This document shows positions 22,312 to 34,079 of a stretch of 64,000 nucleotides of DNA, piece by piece. How positions within the stretch are numbered: the first letter of the stretch is position 1; the number at the start of each line of letters is the position of its first letter. This DNA is from Pyronema omphalodes (taxonomy: Eukaryota; Ascomycota; Pezizomycetes; Pezizales; Pyronemataceae): contig JAJJXM010000001.1 in NCBI GenBank assembly GCA_024516155.1, positions 186,001 through 250,000 of the forward strand, read 5' to 3'. The translations under genes were made by a program, and so were the position numbers. A model generated the notes under the pieces. That model did not search any database, had not been told where the DNA came from, and saw only the letters and a list, made by a program, of their open reading frames with translations.

Positions 22312-24259
22312 GTTTTGCTATATGGTTGGGTTCTTGTGTCTGTCTATCTTGTTTGGCGTTTGCGCTCTGTGATTTGTATCTCGTGAACGTAGACATGCTA
22401 TTTTTTTTTTTTTGTATACTGTGGTTTCTATAGCTTTTTTTTACTTTACTTTGCTTTTACTTTACATTACTTTTGACCCTCTTTTTCTTGCAAATAAAAA
22501 TAATACTATCTATTGATATAGAGACTTATCATTATTATTGAATCATACACTGACCGAGGCCCAAAAGGCCCATGCAGGAAAATACAACAAAACACCCAAT
22601 ACCCGTCCTCGTGGAATTAACCACCTTATGAGGCCCCCCGATCTCCTGTACCCCAGATATCCACCTGATTACGATATAAAAAAACAAAGAACAGAAAAAG
22701 AGAAAACAAAATCAACACCGAGAAAAACAAAAAATAGTGACATAGATCACCACGAACAAACACCTTCGTTTAAATGTAAATGCTGAGTGATAACTTTATG
22801 GTATCCCACTCCGACCGCTTTCCCACACCTGTCCGTTGAAGAAAATTTAATACATGTTCTGTCAATCGTTCATCTTGGAACAAAGCCACCACATTCATCC
22901 TTGTCCCTCGACTCATTTTCTTCCCTTTCACCTTCTCAACCTTCTTCTTCAGCACCAAGAGATCTCTCTCCAATGCCTTACATTCGCCAAACAGGTGTCC
23001 CCTGGTTTATCTTTTTCCAGAATTGCAGAACCAGCAACCATCCGAATCTTTCTTCTTGATTCGTACAAGATGTGTCCCAATCAGAGCGTAGCCTGACGCT
23101 AATTAGAGGAAAACAGCTGCATTCATTTTTGGGATCTTCTGAAGAGCTTGTCTTATTCCCCAGGATTTTTTTTTTTTTTTTGGTAGGACCGGCTTTTTTT
23201 CAGATTTGTTTTAATCCATTCTGTCATCAGTTTGGTAGATCATTCTGTGGCAAGCCGGTTGACATGAGCAAGTGATGCCCATTTGATCGGTGTGCACTTT
23301 TGCATAAGACATGTATAGGTATCCCCGCATTGGTGTGCCGCTGCTCTTTTTGCTGCAGCGTCCGCCATGATATAGAGACTTATGTATTTTCTTTTTTATA
23401 CCCGACTATCTCGTAACTGCGTAACTACGTAACTTTATCACCCCGGTAATCCTCCAACAACCCATTGATCAAACAGATTCCAATTTCCAGTATCCAAATC
23501 CAAATGTTTCAACGGTAACTATTCTCATGACCCATGAATCACAACGGTACACTGTACACCGAAGCCGAGACCCGTACATAGCCTTTCAACTTTTCCTACC
23601 GAAAGACTCGACAGTCTCGACAGTCTCGAAAGATTATCCCAGGATGCCCTACTACCGGGAAGAATATGGGCTATTTATTGTGGCATCGGTTCGCTGTGTC
23701 GGCGTGAAGCTTGTAATGATTACATTCAGACCATTCTAACCGCTGGATATATGATTCGTTTTATGGAGTGGACAGGACAGACAAGACAGACAAGACAGAC
23801 AGACATCACCACCACCAACAGATTGCGAATGCAAGTTACTGTCTAGGTCATAGCTGCGAATTTAATGGCCAAACGTAACATACAAGATATAGAGACAGGC
23901 TGTAAAAGTTGAGTCTGAAGTATACATACAACCGCCAGTAAAGGATCAAGAGCGGTTATATTTCGACGTATACGTATGCATACACCTAATCTCAATTCCG
24001 GATGTTTTTTTATTCAGAATTTTGTCAATTAATTGCTTAATTTTAATCACACCAATTTTTCCACCGCCTAGATAGGTGCCATAAAATCTAGTATAATTCT
24101 GGTATCAAGGTATCCATCCAGCCATAATCCCTTCTCCCCCAAGCATTGAAAAATATAAAAAAAGAAAACCCAACAGAACCCTAAAACGCCTCTAACACAA
24201 AAACATAAAAAAAGAAAAAAACAAAGCCCCGATATCCGCCACAAACTACAAACTACTAA
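22312..24259. other. Gene-poor interval before the reductase gene
   Basis: Nearly 2 kb on the 3' side of the reductase gene. It holds copy 2 of the dispersed repeat (about 22535-22700), a T-run of about 18 (23167-23184) and short AGACAGACA repeats near 23770-23810. No frame here has recognisable homology. Confidence 0.5.
22535..22700 (-). repeat. Dispersed repeat, copy 2 (inverted relative to copy 1)
   Basis: The reverse complement of this stretch aligns with 38-176: both carry AGGTGGAT, GGAGAT(C/T)GGGG, GGGGCCTCAT, CATGGGCCTTT, GGCCTCGGTCAG and GTATGATTCAATAA in the same order and spacing. The 82-codon frame across it is not conserved in copy 1, so it is non-coding. Confidence 0.65.
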
Positions 24260-26463
24260 CTACCAACTAAAGGCCTCACAATGCAACCAAACCCCCTGAG
24301 CACCAGTCCCTTTATGTACAGCTCTCTCATCACTTAACTCCACGGTAGCCAATCTCGTAGCCTGTACCAATCCTGAGGGTCCACAAACCACCACCGCAGT
24401 TTCTCCTCTTGCTTTCTCAAGTTCTTTTTCAATGAGATTCTTTACCATTGGTCGACCTGTTATGAAGTTTACTTTGTCTACTAAACTCCATTGTCTCTTG
24501 CCATTGCCAGAGAATGAAGATGAAGAAGATACCGACGAGGGAGTGGTGGTGGTTCCAGTTGCAGGAGAATCAGCAACCATGATAGCGTCCTTAGAATCAT
24601 CATCGGCGGCTGGTTTACAGCAGCAACATCCACCCGCCCCATCTTCTCGGATTGCATCTTCATCAGTTACAACATCTCTACAGCAACAGGTTCCATTGGG
24701 TCCACAGCTGGTTTGTTTTTCGTCCACAGCTTCAACGAGAAGTTTTGTCGCTTCTTTTTCAAGAGAGTTGCGGGATGGTTTCTTATCCACGCTGTCGTCC
24801 GAGGACGAGGGGCTGAGTCGCAGTCTGGAAAGTTCGGAGGTCAAGTCTGGGTCGCAGGTAACGTAGATTGAGGCTTCTACTGATAGTCCGGGCTGTTGGA
24901 GATCGCAGAGTGCTTGCTCCAATACTTGGGAAAACCACTCCACTTGTCCACGCTTCTTCACTACCCAGACATACCGAATTCTTCTGGTTACTAATGGTAA
25001 TGCTTGGGTTTTCCTCCGAAGTAAATCCCGGAGTAAAGGGACGGTAAAGGAAGCGCCAGTGGATCCCGCGAATAGGACAACGGTGTCAAACTGCTCTAAG
25101 GGACGCATTCTTCCGTAAGGACCATCAATAATGACTGTTTTCATCTCCTCTTTCTGAGAGACAGAAGGGGAAGGGAGAGCGCAGTCGCAGGCATGCTTAT
25201 TAAATCTAGCCGTGCTACCTCCGTGAGTAGCAATAACAAATTCCAGTTTTCCGTCAGAGGGGAGGGAAGAGATGGTGAAAGGGTGTTGTTGAAGTGGTGC
25301 CAAGGAGTGGCAAGTAAGGAAAGCATGCTGTCCAGGTTTCCAGCTCAGTGGTGGGTTGGGGATAGTGATTTTGGTGGAGTTGCTAGAGAGGGGGGTAAAT
25401 GTTGCCTTGCAAGCGAAGAGAGGGCCACTCTTGTGCGTGGAAGGGTGGAAGAGTGAGAAATTGTGATATAATAACCACCCCCAACGGACAAGTCTGTCTA
25501 ATGCCCAGATTCCGACGGGGAACCAGACAAAGTAGTTGGCTTCGTCGGGAATGTGAATCCATACTATTACTAGGAATCCGATGGCGGAGATCATGTGCTG
25601 GATGACAAAGATTTCGTAACGCCACCCGCGGATGGGAGCAAGGGAGGATACAAACAACCACGCAAGAACGCAGAATGCTCCTAAACCTTGCTGGGAGTGG
25701 ATATCAATCATCAGTTTGCGTTGAATATAGTGGTATCGAGCCCAGGAGCGGAGGAAGTAGGAAAGATGGATTAGTGCGGTGATCAACATGCAACGGCTCA
25801 CAGAGCGGTGAATCCAGTTCAAGCGTTCATAAGAGGTACCGGTAAGGCGGCCGACGATATTGGCTTTACCAGCCATTAAGAAGACCAAGGGAAGCTGCGT
25901 GAGAGTCATCCAACCAGCTCGTACAGCAATCATTTCGTATTGACGCTGGTTTTCGGGCTTGAAGTAGAAGAAGATGAAGGCAAGAAGGAGCGATAAGTTG
26001 GCGCCCATGAGTAGGAGATATCCCAATGGAGGGAGGTGGGTGAGCCGGTGGTTCATCTTCAAGATGCGATCATTCCAAGTACCGGATTCACCCTCCTTCG
26101 GCCGTGGGATAAGGGGGATTGTATAATTGCATATTTCTCTTGAGATGGCAGTAGCCGTAGCGAAGGACGTTGAAAGAAGGTTTTTAGGTCTTGCTGGATC
26201 TGGCTTCCCGACTGAAACTTGGTGCATCCTGGAGAAAGTTCATCAGCTTCTTATTCCCCAGAACTCAGTATCGTAATACAACCACGAGCTTCAGTAACAT
26301 ACCGTAGCTTGTATTCCACATATTCCTTCAGGTTTATGAGAGTTGCAATAGCTATTACACCACCTGCAAATATCCAGTAGTATTCTGCTAAGATGTGATC
26401 CGGCTTGACGACCACCAACGCGGGACCGCCGCCCATATCCATTCCGTGGCCTGCGTGTGACAT
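24260..26463 (-). CDS. Ferric/cupric reductase transmembrane component (FRE family)
   Basis: Plasma-membrane or vacuolar flavocytochrome that passes electrons from NADPH to extracellular Fe3+ or Cu2+. Two exons (26463-26303, 26228-24260) give 709 aa. The N-terminus MSHAGHGMDMGGG is His/Met-rich. Seven or so hydrophobic helices follow. Paired haem ligands stand at His194/His208 and His265/His279, each pair 14 apart as in the family. The FAD motif HPFTIS is at about 369-374, the NADPH phosphate loop AGSTGASFTVP at about 441-451, and the terminal VVVCGPSGL near 680. A Cys-rich insertion at about 562-591 (CGPNGTCCC and GGCCCC) sits in the NADPH domain. The gene is divergent from a Ctr copper transporter, which points to a role in copper as well as iron uptake. 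Confidence 0.93.
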
Positions 26464-27650
26464 TGTGGCGATTATCGTGGGTTGTGCGAGACGCCGAGTT
26501 GAGTTGTAGGATCTAAGTCGAGGGCATGGAATTCAATTCACCGCCGACAGTTCTTTCAATGTGTTGCCCAGCTATAACGTCATGTAATATTGTCCCGGGG
26601 GAGAGGAGTATGTCTGTTATTGTATTTCCGGCGGTGTATGTAGTTTCGGGGAAGACCGTGTCGTTGCTCGTCGAAACGTTCTCGTCGGCAGTTTTCGATC
26701 GACTGCGGCTGTGTTCTTCCACGCGGATCTGATTCGGAACTTGAGACGAACGTAAGTGGAGCAAGTTTGTCCTCCACCGACAAATTATTTCCAAACTGCG
26801 CACATCTCCTCATCTGTGTCTCCTGCGCGGTGTGAACCCTGGTGGTGGGGAAGCAGCTCTGAATACCGCTCTAAGCCGTTTTAGTCGAAACCCGCTCATG
26901 CCAGGGTACAGGGATTAGCGAACATTCTAACTTCGAGCTGCATGATAATTCTCCATTCGGAGTTGATGGCAGGAAGGACTGACAGAAACCTGTGGGGAGC
27001 CGAAGAAATACGTGGAGACAGCATCGGTTGGAGAAAAACCAGGACAAAGTTGACCGATGGTGGTGATGCCATCGCGAGATTGGGGGGTTTACAGAGCCAG
27101 AAGATGCTCAGCTATCGCACGATCGGGGATTGGCAGAAGCTGAAGATGGCCCATCATGGGGAAATGCTCTCAGCACGTTGCAAGTGAGTTAACCTGCTCA
27201 AGCTTCGCAGGCGAACTAGGAATCTAAGAACTAACTCATGAAGCGCATGGCAGCGAGAGAACTAAGGCCGTCCCACTGACCACACACGTAAACAACCTCA
27301 AAAACACCACGGGCACCCGGGGAAACACAAAACAATCATACGGCAGGTCGTCCTACATACCCCGGCGATAAAGTGTTCAACTGGTTTCAAATCTTATCTT
27401 TTTCGCATTGTGAGTTAGGGTAAGGATATCTCCGACAGTGCCACAAAGATTAGAATGCTAATAATAATAACCCGCGCATAGAAATTGAAACATTCTCTTA
27501 GGCCTTGACCGCCGACGAAACTGCCGCCATCTTGATCTACCGCCGTCTGCGCCGTATTCACCCTCATTTCCACGACTCTTCAAGACGGCCTCAGTCACCC
27601 ATCAACTCAGTCACTCAACAACTCACTCGTAACTCTACAACCCGCCAACA
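26464..27650. promoter_or_regulatory. Divergent intergenic region of reductase and Ctr genes
   Basis: 1187 bp lie between the start codons of two genes for metal uptake. The pentamer GCTCA, core of the yeast Mac1 copper-response element TTTGCTCA, occurs at 26894, 27106 and 27196, but never with the TTT flank, so this is weak. No convincing coding frame; frames at 26942-27187 and on the other strand are short and featureless. Confidence 0.4.
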
Positions 27651-28316
27651 ATGGCCGACTTCACTCAACAACCCGGCTACTCCGCCACCACCGGCTCCGG
27701 CTCCAGCTCCAGCTCATCTTCCTCCTCCGGCCATGACATGTCCTCTGGCAGCATGTTTATGGTCTTCTATACATCCACATCAACGCCATTATTCTCTTCC
27801 TCCTGGTCCCCATCGACTCTGGGGCAATACGTTGGTGTTTGCGTCTTCTTGATCGTGTTGTCTTTCGTCTTCCGCTTTCTCTTGGCATGGAAGAGTGTGT
27901 TACAACACGACTGGAAAGAGAATATGAAAGGGAAGAAAGTTATAGTTGCAGCAGGGCTCAGCGACACAAATGGTACAAGCAAATCGGAAACGACGACAGT
28001 GGCGGGAGAGGGAGAAAAAGAAGGGGAAAAAGAAAAGGAAGAGACACAGGAGGTGGTGTTGACACAGAGGGGATGGTCAGGAAGGCCGTTTAGGTTTTCT
28101 ACAGAGTTGAAGAGGGGTTGTATGACCACCCTGGTGGCAGGAACTGGATATCTTGTGTGAGTAACCTAGATACCGGGAGTTATGTATAGACGCTGACTAG
28201 AAGTTAGAATGTTGGCGGTAATGACGATGAATGTGGGGTATTTCATGAGTTGTTTGGCGGGTATTTTCATTGGAGAATTGGCTTGGGGAAGGTTTATTGA
28301 GGGTGATGGACACTAA
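27651..28316 (+). CDS. Ctr-type copper transporter
   Basis: Trimeric Cu(I) channel of the Ctr family. Two exons (27651-28156, 28208-28316) give 204 aa. The N-terminus is Ser/Gly-rich with a short Met cluster MSSGSMFM (about 33-40). TM1 is GVCVFLIVLSFVFRFLLAW (about 63-82). A charged cytosolic loop with Glu/Lys repeats spans about 85-150. TM2 and TM3 carry the signature MxxxM (MLAVM, about 169-173) and the GxxxG packing motif (GIFIG), with the order seen in all Ctr proteins. The intron falls exactly at the start of the MxxxM motif, and without the second exon the protein would lack TM3. The modest Met content suggests a lower-affinity or vacuolar (Ctr2/Ctr4-like) member, which is inference. 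Confidence 0.9.
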
Positions 28317-29140
28317 GCCACGCGAAATTGAGGCTTTCCAAATGAGATGAAGCTCGACAAAGTTAGACAAACCCCAGGGAAGTTAAATGGACCGATGGGA
28401 AGGGTAGAATTCGGGGAAAAGAGGGATACCGAATAAATGACAGGCAGAATCGGGATACACGAAGAAAATTGTGGACGATAGTTTACGGTCGATATAGTAT
28501 CTCTTGGCGATTTATGGCGCAAGGGCGTTGGGGGTTTTCCTTAGTATCTTTACTTTTACTTTTACTGTTCTCTTGGATACCTTACAATTTTTATGGATGG
28601 GTTGAGCTCGGTAATCTGTAATGATTTGTACACGCTCGAGTGATGAACATTGACTTTGCTTCTTCCCATCGCAAAGTGAATCCAGAAACTGTTCTTTAGT
28701 TCTCCTGTAATTCCAATAGCTTTTCTCAAGCATGGACGTGAACCAGAAACTGCTTCTCTCCACCATGGCTTTTTCCGAGATGCATATGGAGATGGAGACC
28801 AACCCAAAAACGCCTCCACCCAAAGTCTTCCCACGAACAAACAAGCATCTCGTCTACACCATCCAACTCCCGAACATCATCACCATCATCACCATCATCA
28901 TCGACACACATCCGAACCTTTCGATACCCCATTCCATCCAAGATTCAAGAAATTGAAACTGTCTTCTCTACGATCTACATATTCTACAAAGAATACCACT
29001 GCTGGCTCTCGGTGTCAGGTGGTTATGCAACCTTTACAAGCTTTACAGGCTTTGCAAGCTTTGCAGAACTCCGCGAATAGTCGACTCGAGTTTTGGCGAG
29101 ACTGTTATATTCCACTTGGAATTTCTTAGAAATTTGTATG

Positions 29141-29189
29141 CAACTTTTGCAACTTTTGCAACTTTTGCAACTTTTACAACTTTGCAATG
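29141..29189 (+). repeat. 9-bp tandem repeat (GCAACTTTT)
   Basis: Four to five copies of GCAACTTTT with slight decay at the ends. A related array of TTTACAAGC/TTTGCAAGC units lies about 100 bp upstream (29030-29070). Confidence 0.8.
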
Positions 29190-30858
29190 CGTCCAATGAA
29201 ACCACGGTTCAGCTATAACGCTGTTGTGAGTGAGAACTTGGATGCTGGTGGTGTTTTGCAGACATAAAGGCTCTCAAGATGACTGCCCTTATCCAACCCC
29301 GATTCCAGAAAGAGTAGTAACAGGGACTCCATCCGTCTGTTTGCTATCTTTTTTCTACTGGCCGACATAAATACGTAAGTCATCAATCCTGAATTCGGAA
29401 AATCAATCCAAATTGAGAGCACTGCTAATCATATTACCCAATCATAAAGTGCACTTTTCGATTTCCCAGCATCTTACAAGCTTCGACAGCTTCCATTAAC
29501 GATATCCAAGATTTTGTCGGTTCTTCCTGCCTACAATTTCGATAACGATCCCTATTCCGATCACGATTACGAAACAATGACCAATGACGAGTAATCTATC
29601 CCTACTATGTTTGGGTATTATTATCCCGAGACAGAACCTTCTTCACTTCTTACCTGCTTGCTTGGAAATCATCATCCATAATTACGTCGAATTCCGATTA
29701 CATCATGCTTTTCCGATGCCTTTCCTAAAGTCAGCCAGACAGCCACCCCGAGCCCAAAACACAGCTGTTGAAAGAACACCGCTGTTTCTTTCTTCTTGGT
29801 CGTCGTGATGGAGTGAACCCGGGATATATAACTCGACTTCGAGCTACAACTAATTCTATTAGCCCCCTTTCGATTACCAGCGCCCTGCTGTTCCTGTTCC
29901 TGTTTTCTTTGTCGTTGACTCAACTCCAGGTTCATCTATGGAAAACTTGGTGCCGTATTCTTCGAATTTCCTTTTCTCGGGGTACACAATATTCACTGGT
30001 TGTTTGTAGTTGGTAGTTAGTACATAGGTCACTCTTGACTTCTTTTTCTGGGGTCTGGGGTCCGGAAACTATGTATGATAATGTAAATGGCTTATAGAAC
30101 TAGGTTTCAAGTTTCAGTTTAATAAACTTCATCGAATCGAACCGGGCGGTGGTTATGGTGGTATCCACCACTCGGCATATTCTAGGTGTGGACAAAAATC
30201 ACTAATCATGGCGACTGGTGGGGTAGTTGTTAATATGTACGTAAAGGACTTCGGTGCTGCCTGGTTTTTGATGAGGGTGGTGAAGTGGAGCATAGCCTAT
30301 AGGCAGGAAAATGGGAGCAATATCCACTGTAACTGTGAATGAAGAGAGTTTTGATTCGTAATTTTACAATGGCAACGAGCTAGGAGATTCATAAGCACAA
30401 GAAACACATAGCATGTAAAAGAGGAAGCTGGTGAGATGCAAATATGTAAAAAAAGATAAAGAACGATAAAAAGAAGAACCAATAATAGTGGAAGTAACCA
30501 GAGTCCAGACAAGTGATGTCCAGGCCCCAATCGAACCTATCTGTACATATTACAACTTTTTGCTGCTCTGGTATATATTTTGATAATATATTCTTTGTAT
30601 CTTTCTTATACCTGAATGACTATCAATATAAAATTTCTTTTATATACTGGATCTAGTTTCTACTTTCCGGTTTACTTCGCTTGGTGAACTCGTTACTCAT
30701 TATCATCGTGACTTATCTTAGCTAATTTATTCCGGAAGTTCTGATATAATATTCCTCTCATTTATTAATCAATTTAGCTAGCCTCAAATATTTGAACTAC
30801 TGTACATATCTTCCCCACATACATAGTCACACTGACGTTCTTCTTCTTCTTCATCTTC

Positions 30859-31307
30859 TTTTTTTTTTTTTTTTTTTTTTCTTTCTTTTTTTTTTTTCGA
30901 CGTTGCATGTTGCTAGCTTGCGTCGTATTCGAAGCTAGTTCGGATAAACCCGAGAAGAGGTATTTGCGGTGAAAACTCATGAGAAGAATTGAGAAGGTTT
31001 TGGTTTATGGTTATCTAATCATACGCTACAGCCTTCAAGACCGAGGTTTGAAATTTTGAAATGAAGGATGAAATGAGAATGTTTAAAGACTCTATGCTGC
31101 ATGCGAAGGGATGAGGGATGAGAATTGGTATGAGAGGGTTTTGTATAATGAACGCGTAAGATGATATGGTATTATACTTTTCTTTTTTTTTTCTTGGCTT
31201 TTTTCTTGGCTTTTTTTGTTTCGAGGGGGGGTTTGATGGCGGGTTGCTGGTGGAATAATGAACTTGCTCAAGATCTGCGCAGGTTTTTTTTTTTTTTTTT
31301 TTTTTTT
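30859..31307. repeat. Two long poly-T tracts
   Basis: Runs of 22 T (30859-30880) and 24 T (31284-31307), with T-rich sequence after the first and near both. They could be the poly-A ends of old retroelement insertions on the opposite strand or simple slippage. I found no flanking duplication or element body. Confidence 0.6.
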
Positions 31308-32042
31308 AACTGGATGTTTCATGTCATATCACTACCTGCTCGTGAGCAGAAATTTCTTTTCTTTTTTTTTTCTGTTTTCTTTTTTCCGTTTTGTAGATTG
31401 GAGCTGAGTTGAGCCGAGCTGAAAAAATTGCCAGGACTGTTGATTAATTTGAAGCTGCTCTATTCTATAGGTTGATTGATAAGAGGAAGCGGCAGTTCAT
31501 GAGTGAAGACTGGAGTCGTAGTATATTCTCTCCATAGATTGATATATTATAGCTGGTGGAGTCATGATAAGATGATGAGGCGACTTTCGGGCGACTTTTT
31601 GGGCCGAGATATAACTCCGGAGCCTTTAAAGTCTCTGGGATGTGTGCTATGTAGTGAGTGGGCTGCGTTCAGGATGGATAAGGTGTAGCATTTCATGAGC
31701 CTTGGTTATATTTTATTTTTATTTTGAAGGAGAAGATGATTATGAATATTTCTAAAAGCCCCGGAAAAAAGTATACAGAGTGGTCTTCACGTAAATTTTA
31801 GAACCAATGGAAAACCTCAATTTACGCGCGATCACATGCTTCGTCCCAGCGCCTCACAGCTCGCGTAAAGTACCCTACGTGTGCGCCTACGTAGCACTAT
31901 AGCCCCGCCTCACGTCAACCTCAGAACCTTCTTACCCCGCGTCACGGCACGCGTCCTCCTGTTGTCCCGTCAACCCAGAAAACACGACCACGGCTGCAAC
32001 GCATCGTATCAACCACCTCCTTAAGTTTCGCCTTACATCACG

Positions 32043-33830
32043 ATGGACTCCTCCAGCTTCAACCTAGATCCCCCATCCGACCCAACCCTCGACCCATTCT
32101 CCCCCTTCTTCTCCGGTCCCTTCCAAGGCATTCCGACTCGCAACCTCTCAACCGACACCCTAACCTACCAACTCTTCCTCCTTCCATCTCCCGACGAAGC
32201 TCTCGAATCCTCCTTAACAGCCCTTAAAACCTCCATCGAGTCCCTCGCCCAAGAATGGATTTCCTCCACAAACTACATTTTCCAACGCTCCCCCTTCTCC
32301 ATATCCCTAGTCCCCTCTTCTCCCAGTCTTTCCGCACATCTCTGCGGCTCTCTTCCCTACGGTGACAGCATCGATGATCTCTGGTTCATCTCCTCCCTGC
32401 TAACAACCTTCACTAAATCGCACCCCAACCTCTATCTTCGCCTTACCGACACCGACGGTGAATTCCTCCTAATCGAAGCCGCGCATGCTCTACCCCGATG
32501 GCTAACCCCCGAAATCTCCGAAAATCGCGTGTGGATAAACTCCGGCAAACTATACATAATTCCTCTCAGCAAAGGTGGCAAACGAGAAATTTCCTTACCA
32601 GAAGCCATAAACTTCCTAAATCAATGTACACCAGAGATATTGTTACGGGATAAAGATATAGAAAAAGAAGCGATGGAAAGAATGAAAGGATACCCTGAAA
32701 AAGCGGCTGGTCAGAGACATAGAGCTAGGGTTGTGATTCCGCGTTTGGTGGCGGGGTTGTTACGGGAAAGACCCGATTCGGTCGCTGCTGCCGTCGAGGC
32801 GTTTTATGTTAGGGATCCGATCTCTTTGCAGGCGGTTAAGAGACCGAAGAAACTCGTGGAATGGAAGGATCAGGTGGAGACCACGGTGGCTTTTACGAAG
32901 GTGCTTTGGGCGCAGATGAAGGGGCAGATTTGGGAGGCGCCAAGGGGATCGGGGTATCCGGTTGCTGCTCCGGAGGATGGGAAGTTGGATGTGGGGGTTA
33001 AGCTCACGGCGGGTTTTGAGATGTTGTTGGCGAAGGAGAATGATGTTTTGTTGGAGTCCGGAAGACAGGAGCTGGTGGAAGAGTTAAGAGAGTTGGTGGA
33101 GAAGGGGGTGAAGGAACCCACTGATGAGGAATGTAAAATGGGAGACGTGGATAGTGAGGATTGGTTACATATTGATTTTACAGAATTTGAGAAGGATCTC
33201 AAGGGTGAAGGGGGTGCTGAGGGTGCTTATGGAGACCCTGAACAGGAGGAGAAATTGAAAAGGATGGTGGAAAGGTTTGAGAAGTTTCTTAATGATGATA
33301 CAGCGGGGTACGAGGGTGCGAAATTTGGTTTTAATGAGGATGGGGACGATGACGATGATGATGACGAGGAGCTGAATTCAGATGATGACATTGACTCCGA
33401 GGATTTGGAGGAGGGAGAAGATAAGGATATTTCTTTCGATGAGAAGGAGTTTGAGAGGATGATGAGGGAGATGATGGGATTACCAGGCGATGCTGCGGAT
33501 GATGCAGATGATGATGAGGAGGAGAAGGAGATTCATAGAATTCAGGATCAGATTGAGGCTGAATTAAGAGAAGCCGGAGTTATGGAAACTCAGGACGTTC
33601 CAAAGATTAGAGAGATTGGACCGGATGAGGATAGCGATGAACAGGAGGATTCAAATGCGCCTATTAGCATTGATTATGCACTGGCGAAGAATTTGTTGGA
33701 GAGTTTTAAGGGACAGGCGGGATTATCTGGGCCGGGTGGCAACCTGCTGGCGAGTTTGGGAATCCAGCTGCCAAGAGATGAACCGGATGCTGCAGAGCCA
33801 ACGGGGAAAGGAAAGGCCGTGGAACAGTAG
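32043..33830 (+). CDS. Ecdysoneless / SGT1 (PF07093-type) family protein
   Basis: Single-exon gene, 595 aa. The family is conserved from fungi to animals; animal Ecd acts in the cell cycle, splicing (Prp8 handling) and transcription, and the fungal member was first described as a regulator of glycolytic genes. Signatures are LTYQLFLLP near the start, DSIDDLWFISSLL (about 110-122), the core DGEFLLIEAAHALPRWLTPEISENRVWINSGKLYIIP (about 137-173) and WEAPRGSGYPV (about 298). Residues about 435-520 are very acidic with runs of D and E, followed by a conserved Glu-rich helical stretch near MREMMGLP and the SIDYALAKNLLESFKGQ motif (about 544-560). The ATG at 32043 is the first in frame and follows C-rich leader DNA. 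Confidence 0.92.
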   Translation: MDSSSFNLDPPSDPTLDPFSPFFSGPFQGIPTRNLSTDTLTYQLFLLPSPDEALESSLTALKTSIESLAQEWISSTNYIFQRSPFSISLVPSSPSLSAHLCGSLPYGDSIDDLWFISSLLTTFTKSHPNLYLRLTDTDGEFLLIEAAHALPRWLTPEISENRVWINSGKLYIIPLSKGGKREISLPEAINFLNQCTPEILLRDKDIEKEAMERMKGYPEKAAGQRHRARVVIPRLVAGLLRERPDSVAAAVEAFYVRDPISLQAVKRPKKLVEWKDQVETTVAFTKVLWAQMKGQIWEAPRGSGYPVAAPEDGKLDVGVKLTAGFEMLLAKENDVLLESGRQELVEELRELVEKGVKEPTDEECKMGDVDSEDWLHIDFTEFEKDLKGEGGAEGAYGDPEQEEKLKRMVERFEKFLNDDTAGYEGAKFGFNEDGDDDDDDDEELNSDDDIDSEDLEEGEDKDISFDEKEFERMMREMMGLPGDAADDADDDEEEKEIHRIQDQIEAELREAGVMETQDVPKIREIGPDEDSDEQEDSNAPISIDYALAKNLLESFKGQAGLSGPGGNLLASLGIQLPRDEPDAAEPTGKGKAVEQ

Positions 33831-34079
33831 GTTTTGGGTGGAAAAATATTAGGCGGGGTGTAATGTAAAATGGGCGTCATTTGGATTTATTCAGGTTTCC
33901 ATAGACATAATAGCAGTCACACAACAACCATCTAACGATTTGCAAAGACACAATTTCAAGCAGCCATGGATTTTATTGATTCTGGGTATTTAATGTGGTA
34001 TATTCTCGAAGCCCACCGCTCATGATAAACGGGAAACTAACACTTCCATATTCGAAGATATATGGAATCCCGTTTCAAT

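Larger units (their letters stand above)
28317..32042. other. Gene-poor interval with low-complexity DNA
   Basis: 3.7 kb with no gene I can support. It contains an ATG-less open frame at 28680-29129 with a nine-His run and LQA repeats, a 9-bp tandem repeat (about 29141-29189), and T-runs at 30859-30880 and 31284-31307. Fragments such as YNFDNDPYSDHDYETMTNDE (about 29530-29595) look like coding remnants but cannot be extended. The last 250 bp hold the promoter of the ECD-family gene. Confidence 0.45.

Noticed and set aside
30850..31310. Retroelement poly-A tails
   Set aside because: Only T-runs are seen; no element body, target duplication or reverse-transcriptase frame nearby.
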